A program made the translations under genes and the position numbers. From Aggregatibacter segnis ATCC 33393 (GTDB lineage: Bacteria; Pseudomonadota; Gammaproteobacteria; Enterobacterales; Pasteurellaceae), in contig NZ_GL622200.1 of assembly GCF_000185305.1 (NCBI RefSeq), positions 221,359 through 285,358 on the forward strand: a DNA stretch of 64,000 nucleotides, read 5' to 3'. Under the pieces are notes generated by a model. That model had not been told where the DNA came from, ran no database searches, and saw only the letters and a program-made list of their open reading frames with translations. The stretch's first letter is position 1. Each line of letters starts with the position of its first letter. Below are positions 57,200-64,000 of this stretch, one piece after another.

Positions 57200-58495
57200 T
57201 TATTCCGCCAAGTCTTTTCTAAAGGACACCATCAATTGATCGATTTTAAAATTCTCGGTGTCAATGATTTCAAATTTATAGCGGTCATATAACACAAAAT
57301 CGGTTTTCTTCGGGATTTTGCGCAACATATACATCATAAAGCCGGCGATGGTCTCATAGTTTTCATCGTGCGGGAAACTTTCGATATCCAAGGCGCGTTT
57401 CACATCTTCCAACGGTGTGGCGCCATCAATCAGCCAAGAATCTTCATCACGGCGAATAATTTGTTCTTCTTCACTGGAAACCAATTCGCCCATTACAATG
57501 CTCATCACATCGTTTAAGGTCACAATCCCTACGACTAACGCGTATTCGTTGACGATGACGGCGAAATCTTCACCGGTGGATTTAAATAGCTCTAACACTT
57601 CATATAAGGACAACGTGTCCGGCACGTACAACAACTTGCGCAATAAGCGGTTATCAGTTAATTGCACTTGTTCTTCTTTTAAAAACAAGGTCAACAAACT
57701 GTGGGATTCCACATACCCTAAAATATGATCCAAGCCCTGATCGCAAATCAATAATTTAGAATGAGAGTTTTTCGTTAACGTGTCCAGCACTTGTTGACGG
57801 GTGAAAGTGCGGTCTAAAAAGATGATGTTTTCACGCGTGGTCATGGTTGAGGTGACCTTGCGTTGCTGCATATCAAAGATGTTTTCGATTAAATAATGTT
57901 CCTGTGCTTTTAACACACCGGCTTCTGCGCCCGCATCTACGACAGCGACAATATCTTCTGATGTCATGCTTTCAACGCGTACGGTGGAAATTCTGAACAG
58001 GCGGAACATCACATTCGCCAACGAATCAAAAATCCACACAATCGGTTTTAATAGGATAATGCACAGTTGCATAATGCGTACCGTGCGTAGTGCCACCGCT
58101 TCCGGATTGATTAATGCAAGACGTTTTGGCATTAAATCTGCTAATAAAATGAACGAAGCGGTGACAATGATAAAGGCAAGCCAAGATGCAGCACTGTCAA
58201 CCCAAGGCGCATCGGTATATTGTTGCAGAAACGCTTGTAAATGCACGCTGATAGTTGCTTCGCCAATGACCCCGCCTAAGACGGCAACCATATTTAAGCC
58301 GATTTGCACCACCGTAATAAAACGCCCCGGCTGCTCCTGTAATTTGAGCACCATGGCCGCTTTAGTATTTCCTTCGTTAGCCATGTTTTGTAATTTAATA
58401 CGACGCGCGCCTGCCAATGAAATTTCGGCAGAGGACACGATGGCGCTGACAATAATCAGTAAGATTAAAATTAAAATTGCGCTGAATAAACTCAT
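57200..58495 (-). CDS. DUF21-CBS-CorC membrane protein (PaeA/YtfL-like)
   Basis: 431 aa from ATG 58495; an earlier ATG inside a USS region is rejected. DUF21 domain (SAEISLAGARRIKLQNMANEGNTKA), CBS pair (MTTRENIIFLDRTFTRQQ, FAVIVNEYALVVGIVTLNDVMSIVMGELV) and a CorC/HlyC C-terminal domain. E. coli YtfL (PaeA) exports cadaverine/putrescine; assignment here is by length and architecture. A paralogue (CorB type) is at 20698. Confidence 0.82.
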   Translation of the reverse strand: MSLFSAILILILLIIVSAIVSSAEISLAGARRIKLQNMANEGNTKAAMVLKLQEQPGRFITVVQIGLNMVAVLGGVIGEATISVHLQAFLQQYTDAPWVDSAASWLAFIIVTASFILLADLMPKRLALINPEAVALRTVRIMQLCIILLKPIVWIFDSLANVMFRLFRISTVRVESMTSEDIVAVVDAGAEAGVLKAQEHYLIENIFDMQQRKVTSTMTTRENIIFLDRTFTRQQVLDTLTKNSHSKLLICDQGLDHILGYVESHSLLTLFLKEEQVQLTDNRLLRKLLYVPDTLSLYEVLELFKSTGEDFAVIVNEYALVVGIVTLNDVMSIVMGELVSSEEEQIIRRDEDSWLIDGATPLEDVKRALDIESFPHDENYETIAGFMMYMLRKIPKKTDFVLYDRYKFEIIDTENFKIDQLMVSFRKDLAE

Positions 58496-58531
58496 AAGGT
58501 TCTCAATAACTTGATGTAAACGAGACATAAA

Positions 58532-58565
58532 GTGCGGTTAATTTTGACTGTGTTTTTAACCGCAC
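58532..58565 (-). terminator. USS-pair dyad upstream of the PaeA-like gene
   Basis: GTGCGGTTAA and TTAACCGCAC are inverted over 14 bp. It could end transcription from the DUF1523-type gene on the minus strand; the T run is weak. Confidence 0.55.
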
Positions 58566-58586
58566 AAAAGAAATGAAAAAAGAAAC

Positions 58587-59111
58587 CTAATTTTCGCTAT
58601 CAAACCAGCCGCGAATAAACTGCACGGCAAAGAAGAAGGTAAAGAATAAAAGTACGTAAAGAATATAGCTAAAAATCGGGTGGCTTGGGGTATTGGTTTC
58701 CGTTACTTCTTTTACGGATAACGCATTTGGAAACTCATCAAACATGGTCAGACGCCAACCGTAATATTTAATTTCCACGGTTTTTTCTTCATTGCCCAAG
58801 GCTTGCGCCAATGCCTGTAAATTTGCTGAGCCGAATTTGAAATAGAACGGAAAACCCCAACGGGTATCTTCGTTGCGATATACCATCACTTTGCCGTTTT
58901 CATGTTGCGTATTGATAAAATACACATCGCGGGTCGGGCCGTCTACCGGATTGGCTTTTGTAATCGGCCCGTCTTTATCTACCCGTTTCACCTCAACGCC
59001 GGTCACTTTGGTGACATCATAGCTCGGCATCGCATAATTTATCGCCGCAGCAATGCATAAATGAAAAAGAAAAATGACGGAAATAAAAAAATATTTTAAA
59101 AATTTTCTCAT
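58587..59111 (-). CDS. DUF1523 family membrane protein
   Basis: 174 aa. One N-terminal helix (YFFISVIFLFHLCIAAAINYA) and one C-terminal helix (ILYVLLFFTFFFAVQFIRGWF) flank a periplasmic part with RDVYFINTQHENGKVMVYRNEDTRWGFPFYFKFGSANLQALAQ, the DUF1523 core. Function unknown. It lies between the PaeA-type gene and tatD. Confidence 0.75.
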   Translation of the reverse strand: MRKFLKYFFISVIFLFHLCIAAAINYAMPSYDVTKVTGVEVKRVDKDGPITKANPVDGPTRDVYFINTQHENGKVMVYRNEDTRWGFPFYFKFGSANLQALAQALGNEEKTVEIKYYGWRLTMFDEFPNALSVKEVTETNTPSHPIFSYILYVLLFFTFFFAVQFIRGWFDSEN

Positions 59112-59142
59112 CTTTTTGTCCTATTGAAATGAGATTGGTTAA

Positions 59143-59925
59143 TTATTGTACCTGAATTTTAAATAAACGCTCGAAGTTTTGCGTGGTGATTTGCGCCATT
59201 TCCTCGGCTGAAACGCTTTTCAATGTCGCAATATATTCACACACTTCGCGGGTATATGCCGGTTGATTTTGTTTACCGCGATAAGGCACCGGTGCCAAGT
59301 AAGGCGAATCGGTTTCCACCAACAGACGATCCAACGGTAGTTTGCGCACCACATCCCGAAGTTCTTCCGCATTTTTAAAGGTGATAATCCCTGAAATGGA
59401 AATGTAAAAACCCAAGTCTAACGCTTGTTTTGCCATGTCATAGTTTTCGGTAAAACAATGCAAAACGCCGCCGCACTTTTCTGCCTGATTGTCGCGTAAT
59501 AGGCGAATCGTGTCTTCGCGCGCCTCGCGTGTGTGAATGATGACCGGTTTATTTAGCTGGTTGGCCACGTCAATTTGGCTAGCAAACACGGCTTGTTGGG
59601 CGGCTTTGTTTTCTGCACTGTAATAATAATCTAAGCCGATTTCGCCGATGGCGATGACTTTTGGATCTTGTGCCAAGCGTAACAAACGCGCGGCATCATA
59701 AGGTTCTTCTTCAAAATCCAGCGGGTGCACGCCACAGGCTAAAGAGACGTTATCGAATTTTGCTAATTCCGGATACACTTTTTCAAAACGGCCCAAGGTC
59801 ACGCCAATCGCTAATAAATGTTTCACATCGCGTGCTTTTGCTTTTGCCACGACATCAGCAATATTTTGATGTAATGTTTCGTAATCTAAGGCATCCAAAT
59901 GGCAATGGGAATCCACAATAAACAT
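59143..59925 (-). CDS. TatD-family metal-dependent hydrolase (YcfH type)
   Basis: 260 aa. Metal motifs: DSHCHLDAL at the start, [24 protein letters not shown] and [13 protein letters not shown]-barrel DNase/hydrolase family. Downstream of holB as in E. coli (mltG-tmk-holB-ycfH). Confidence 0.93.
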   Translation of the reverse strand: MFIVDSHCHLDALDYETLHQNIADVVAKAKARDVKHLLAIGVTLGRFEKVYPELAKFDNVSLACGVHPLDFEEEPYDAARLLRLAQDPKVIAIGEIGLDYYYSAENKAAQQAVFASQIDVANQLNKPVIIHTREAREDTIRLLRDNQAEKCGGVLHCFTENYDMAKQALDLGFYISISGIITFKNAEELRDVVRKLPLDRLLVETDSPYLAPVPYRGKQNQPAYTREVCEYIATLKSVSAEEMAQITTQNFERLFKIQVQ

Positions 59926-59928
59926 ATT

Positions 59929-60912
59929 TTATCCTTCAAACACTTCAGTAATTAAACGGGTCAGCCCGTCGAGTAAAATCAATTCTAAATTCAACGCCGA
60001 ATTTGCCGATAAATCTGACCGCACTTTGCCAACAATTTGTGTCGCTTTTAACAATGCCGGTGCAGACAGTCCTTGGCTAAATTGAATGACGCCTTGTTCA
60101 ATATCCTGACAAATCCAGTCTTCGTGAATATGCAGCTTGTTTTTCAAACTGTCGCTTAAAAAAGCCGACAACCAATCCAGCTGCTGCAAGACAAGTTCTT
60201 TAGTAAAAAACGGCAGTAATTCCAAGGGCGAACAACGACGATAGAATAGCCAAAATTGGCGTAAAAATTCCCGTCGTTGCGCCAGTAAATTTTGCTCTAA
60301 CATGGCAAGTGCGAGCAGTGGTCGAGCATAATTCACCCGAAGTGCGGTCAATATATCGGATGTTTCGGCGGATGTTTGTGATTGCAACCACTGTAATGCC
60401 GTGACTGTGTCCGGTGGTAAGAGGTTCCACACTTGGCAGCGACTGTAAATGGTTGGCAACAACGCCTTTTGCATATCGCACTGCAAAATGAAATAGGTGT
60501 TCGGACGAGGCTCTTCCAGTGTTTTTAAAATGGCGTTGGCAGCGGCTTCCGTCAGACGATGTGCCTGTTCGATATAAACGACTTTATTGCCGTTTTGCTG
60601 CGCATGCTGCGTCGCTTGTTCGTTCATGGCACGAATTTGATCCACGCCGATGTCTTTGTTATCAATGGGCGAGATAGGCTGGAAATCCGGGTGGCTGTTG
60701 GCTTGCATTAAATGGCAAGCATGGCATTCGCCACAAGCCTCCGCCCCGTTGGGTGTTAAGCACATCAGACGTTTTGCCAACGCGGAGCAAAGTTGCTCTA
60801 CACCAAGGCCGTCATCGGCGCGAATCAGCAGGGCGTGGTGCCCTAAAGCCTCATCAAAAGCCTTTGTGATTTTGTGATAAGTTGGCGTCAGCCAAGGGGT
60901 TAAAAGGCTCAT
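59929..60912 (-). CDS. holB: DNA polymerase III subunit delta-prime
   Basis: 327 aa from ATG 60912 ([19 protein letters not shown]). AAA+ clamp-loader fold with a zinc module [18 protein letters not shown] and SRC-motif-like region (YSRCQVWNL). It lacks a Walker A Lys, as usual. Overlaps tmk by 4 bp (ATGA). Confidence 0.95.
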   Translation of the reverse strand: MSLLTPWLTPTYHKITKAFDEALGHHALLIRADDGLGVEQLCSALAKRLMCLTPNGAEACGECHACHLMQANSHPDFQPISPIDNKDIGVDQIRAMNEQATQHAQQNGNKVVYIEQAHRLTEAAANAILKTLEEPRPNTYFILQCDMQKALLPTIYSRCQVWNLLPPDTVTALQWLQSQTSAETSDILTALRVNYARPLLALAMLEQNLLAQRREFLRQFWLFYRRCSPLELLPFFTKELVLQQLDWLSAFLSDSLKNKLHIHEDWICQDIEQGVIQFSQGLSAPALLKATQIVGKVRSDLSANSALNLELILLDGLTRLITEVFEG

Positions 60913-61541
60913 TTTGATAGCGAAATCCACCAATTTTTGACCGCACTTTTAATGTCTGCCTGCACTTGCTCAATGGATTGTTCCGCATTGATCATCACGG
61001 CTTTCGGATTGTCTTTTACCAATTCTAAATAACGGGCACGGGTACGGTGGAAAAAATCCAGATGTTGTTGTTCGATACGATCCAGCTCACCTCGTCCACG
61101 GGCGCGGGCTAAACCGACGGCTGGATCAATGTCTAAATACAGGGTCAAATCCGGTTCAAAATCGCCCAATACGATTTGTTTTAAATGCGTTAAAAAAGCA
61201 GCTCCCAACTGGCGGCCACCGCCTTGGTACGCTTGTGACGACATATCATGGCGATCCCCAACGACCCATTTGCCTTTGGCGAGGGCGGGCTTAATGACAT
61301 TATCCACTAATTGAATTCGGGCAGCATATAACATCAACAATTCGGCTTTGTCTGTGACCGGCTCTTCTGTTTCATGTTTAATGAGGTGACGTAATTTTTC
61401 TGCTAACGGTGTGCCACCGGGTTCGCGGGTGAACACGACATCATTAACACCCAATTCCTTTAAGGTATCCACGACACATTGATGGGCGGTACTTTTGCCC
61501 GCGCCTTCCAAGCCTTCAATCACGATAAATTTGCCTGCCAT
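60909..61541 (-). CDS. tmk: Thymidylate kinase
   Basis: 210 aa from ATG 61541 ([19 protein letters not shown]). P-loop [11 protein letters not shown]-loop [16 protein letters not shown], and [18 protein letters not shown]. Phosphorylates dTMP. Starts one base after mltG's stop; a longer ORF start is rejected. Confidence 0.97.
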   Translation of the reverse strand: MAGKFIVIEGLEGAGKSTAHQCVVDTLKELGVNDVVFTREPGGTPLAEKLRHLIKHETEEPVTDKAELLMLYAARIQLVDNVIKPALAKGKWVVGDRHDMSSQAYQGGGRQLGAAFLTHLKQIVLGDFEPDLTLYLDIDPAVGLARARGRGELDRIEQQHLDFFHRTRARYLELVKDNPKAVMINAEQSIEQVQADIKSAVKNWWISLSK

Positions 61542-61542
61542 A

Positions 61543-62586
61543 TTATTTTCCGTTTTGTTGGCGGTACCAGCGTAAATATTCCTGCACCGCTTTATTGTGT
61601 TCATTCAAGTTTCGACTGAATTTGTGACCGCCCGTGCCGTCGGCAACGAAATAATAAAATTCCGTTTGCGCAGGATGCGCCACAGCTTGTAATGCATCTT
61701 CGCTTGGCATGGCAATCGGCGTTGGCGGTAAACCATCAATCACATAGGTGTTATAAGGGGTCGGCGTTTCTAAATCTTTTTTACGAATATTACCGTTGTA
61801 ATCCTCCCCCATGCCGTAAATCACTGTCGGATCGGTTTGAAGCTTCATTTTGGCTTTCAAACGATTGATAAACACCGATGCCACTTGAGGGCGCTCTGCG
61901 GCGATGCCGGTTTCTTTTTCTACGATAGACGCGAGAATCAACATCTCGTAAGGATTTTCTAAGGGTAAGTCCTTATCGCGCTCATTCCAGGCTTTATCTA
62001 AGGCTTTTTTCATGCGTTCTGCAGCGCGTTGCAACAGTTCTAAGTCGGTAGAGTTCGGCGTGTAATTATAAGTGTCCGGATACAACCAACCGTCGATTTT
62101 CATCCATTCATCAATGGCTTTTGAGACTTTTGGCAGTGCCAATAACTGGAAAATCTCTTGTTCGGATTTATCTTTTAAGGTCTGTTTTAAGTGCGGTGCG
62201 TTTTCGAGGCGTTTTCGCCAATTTTTAAAGGTGTTGCCTTCAATAAATTGCACGTTAAATTGCGCTTCTTTGCCTGAGTTGAGTAATTTCAGCAAATCTT
62301 CTACGGTTTTCACATCATCCAACAAATAAGTGCCCGCTTTCACTTTGCTCAATTTCGGGTGCAATTTTAAGGCCCAAGGCAATAATGCGGCACTGTCCAA
62401 AATACCTTCTTGCTCTAACAACGTGACTAATTTATTACCGGTTGTGCCACGTTCTACGGTAAGAAGTTGATCCTTTTGTACATTGACGGGTTGTTGTACA
62501 AACTGTTCTAGTTGTTGATATCCCCAAAAGCCGGCGCCTGCCAATAAGGCAACGAGGAACAAAAGAAGGAAGAAAAATTTTTTCAT
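61543..62586 (-). CDS. mltG: Endolytic murein transglycosylase MltG
   Basis: 347 aa. N-terminal anchor helix, LysM-like lead-in, and YceG core with [27 protein letters not shown] (catalytic Glu) and [17 protein letters not shown]. It cuts nascent glycan strands at the inner membrane. First gene of mltG-tmk-holB-tatD. Confidence 0.95.
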   Translation of the reverse strand: MKKFFFLLLFLVALLAGAGFWGYQQLEQFVQQPVNVQKDQLLTVERGTTGNKLVTLLEQEGILDSAALLPWALKLHPKLSKVKAGTYLLDDVKTVEDLLKLLNSGKEAQFNVQFIEGNTFKNWRKRLENAPHLKQTLKDKSEQEIFQLLALPKVSKAIDEWMKIDGWLYPDTYNYTPNSTDLELLQRAAERMKKALDKAWNERDKDLPLENPYEMLILASIVEKETGIAAERPQVASVFINRLKAKMKLQTDPTVIYGMGEDYNGNIRKKDLETPTPYNTYVIDGLPPTPIAMPSEDALQAVAHPAQTEFYYFVADGTGGHKFSRNLNEHNKAVQEYLRWYRQQNGK

Positions 62587-62675
62587 ATGCGTGATCGTGG
62601 CGTTGTGAAAGACGTTGTAAAAATGATGATAAAAGTGGCGGGATTATAGCACGAAATTGTGTTTTTTATCGAAAA

Positions 62676-62699
62676 AGAGCCTTGTCGAAACAAGGCTCT
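62676..62699 (-). terminator. Terminator of perM
   Basis: AGAGCCTTGT and ACAAGGCTCT, 10-bp stem with a CGAA loop; on the minus strand followed by TTTTTC. Confidence 0.88.
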
Positions 62700-62710
62700 G
62701 ATACGCAGGA

Positions 62711-63766
62711 TTATTTATTTTCATGGGCACTGTCAGAATCACCGAGCAACAAGGCGTACTTCACGGTTGTTGGGCTAGCTTCTAAGGCAATTTTGAGTGC
62801 CATGGTGAGCGGCACAGACAGCAACATTCCTACTGTTCCTAGCAACCATCCCCAGAACAACAAAGACAGGAATACCACCAACGTGGAAAGCCCCAATTTT
62901 TTACCCATTAATCGAGGTTCAAGCACATTGCCGATAATCATGTTGATGGCAATGACACCGATAATGACTTCTAAGCCCACCACAAAACCGTTGAGTAACA
63001 ATGCCTGTACGATAATCGGAATGGCAGCGATAATTGAGCCGATATTGGGAATGTAATTGAGCAGGAAACTCAGTGTTGCCCACAAAATCGCATATTGCAC
63101 ACCGACAATTTCCAATAAAAGCCAAATGCAAATAGCGGTTAACAAACTCATCATGGTTTTTACGCCAAGGTAGCTGATAACGCCTTGTAGAATACGATCT
63201 AAATAACGTTCTTGTTGGCTGATTTCCTTCGAGTCACTGCTAAATACCACGGCAAATTTGTGTTTAGCATAAGGGGCTTCCAACAACATGAAAATCACGA
63301 CTAACACCAACACGAAAATATTGGTGACCACGCCGGAAAAACTGAGAAAAACACGACGCACAAAATTCATGATCACGCTTGGATCGAAATGCTCCATGAT
63401 GCTTTTTTCGGAAATATCCAACGGGATTTTCAGACTTTGTGAAAGTGCCACTAGGCTATTAACCCGTTCGCCTAATAATTGGCGATATTGCGGGATCGAT
63501 TGGCTAAATTCTTGGATTGTGCTGTTAATTAAGCCGAACAGAAAGAAAAAGACGATTAAAGTCAATGCTAACAACAAGCCAATAGCGAGACCGTAGGGCA
63601 CTTTTTTCTTGGTCAGGTAATTGAGTGACGGCGAGCAAATAATCGCGATAAACAGCGACAGTAAAAATGGCACGACAATTTCTGAGGCCGCTTTAATACC
63701 GGCTAAAATAATCACGATAGCAGCACAGGCGACCAGTGCTTTTACTAAAGAAGCGTGTTTTTCCAT
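62711..63766 (-). CDS. perM: AI-2E-family/PerM-like permease
   Basis: 351 aa, about eight helices and the family motif NYIPNIGSIIAAIPIIVQALL, MIIGNVLEPRLMGKKLGLSTLVVFLSLLFWGWLLGTVGMLLSVPL. Substrate uncertain (relatives move AI-2 or act as Na+/H+ antiporters). glnB ends 3 bp upstream of its start. Confidence 0.88.
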   Translation of the reverse strand: MEKHASLVKALVACAAIVIILAGIKAASEIVVPFLLSLFIAIICSPSLNYLTKKKVPYGLAIGLLLALTLIVFFFLFGLINSTIQEFSQSIPQYRQLLGERVNSLVALSQSLKIPLDISEKSIMEHFDPSVIMNFVRRVFLSFSGVVTNIFVLVLVVIFMLLEAPYAKHKFAVVFSSDSKEISQQERYLDRILQGVISYLGVKTMMSLLTAICIWLLLEIVGVQYAILWATLSFLLNYIPNIGSIIAAIPIIVQALLLNGFVVGLEVIIGVIAINMIIGNVLEPRLMGKKLGLSTLVVFLSLLFWGWLLGTVGMLLSVPLTMALKIALEASPTTVKYALLLGDSDSAHENK

Positions 63767-63769
63767 TAA

Positions 63770-64000
<231 letters not shown>

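Noticed and set aside
57966-58514. 182-aa plus-strand ORF opposite the PaeA-like gene
   Set aside because: Antisense shadow of the DUF21 domain; no family signature.

Overview
The window is 64 kb of a Gram-negative chromosome that looks like a Pasteurellaceae species with the Haemophilus-type DNA uptake signal sequence (USS). The 9-mer AAGTGCGGT or its complement occurs some 50 times by eye, against about 0.5 expected by chance. Gene content and order (acrAB, corA, dprA, rpsF-priB-rpsR-rplI, exbBD-tonB, leuABCD, the dxr-to-rnhB block) fit Haemophilus/Aggregatibacter. Aggregatibacter is my best guess, from memory and not from a search. I saw no rRNA, tRNA, insertion sequence, prophage or CRISPR array.

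Layout. 1-4.5 kb: a TetR-type regulator end followed by an RND efflux adaptor and pump. 4.6-10.5 kb: a methyltransferase, corA behind a 419-bp leader, yggT-yggU, a nitroreductase and a membrane sulfatase/phosphotransferase. 10.6-12 kb: a compact stress locus with an exported methionine-rich peptide, an ECF sigma factor and a 56-57 aa Zn-finger anti-sigma candidate. 12-15.5 kb (minus): dprA with a CRP-S site, the S6/PriB/S18/L9 operon, and lexA. 15.7-21.9 kb: plsB, ffh, ypjD and a CorB-like protein. 22-23.9 kb: exbB-exbD-tonB under a Fur-type box. 23.9-26.8 kb: a remnant of an M48 protease, ppa, and an Mtr-type permease with a TrpR-like operator plus a methyltransferase.

26.9-32 kb (minus): leuABCD behind a leader peptide and attenuator, then a structured gene-free stretch. 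32.4-36 kb: a fused ABC transporter diverging from a YidE/AspT-type antiporter. 36.2-49.2 kb: the envelope block pyrH-frr-dxr-uppS-cdsA-rseP-bamA-skp-lpxD-fabZ-lpxA-lpxB-rnhB. It links isoprenoid, phospholipid, outer-membrane protein and lipid A synthesis. 49.2-53.3 kb: an anion transporter followed by a second phospholipid set (CDP-alcohol phosphatidyltransferase, PlsC-like acyltransferase, CdsA paralogue). 53.3-57 kb: mog, proB (minus), yjjP-yjjB and folA. 57.2-64 kb (minus): a PaeA/CorC-type protein, a DUF1523-type protein, tatD-holB-tmk-mltG, perM and a partial glnB.

Regulatory sites readable directly are: CRP-S (dprA), tandem SOS boxes (lexA), a Fur box on the exbB promoter, a TrpR operator on the mtr promoter, leucine attenuation, and a likely S6:S18 autoregulatory leader. 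Many intergenic terminators are built from head-to-head USS pairs. The locus most deserving follow-up is the methionine-rich peptide/ECF sigma/anti-sigma cassette.
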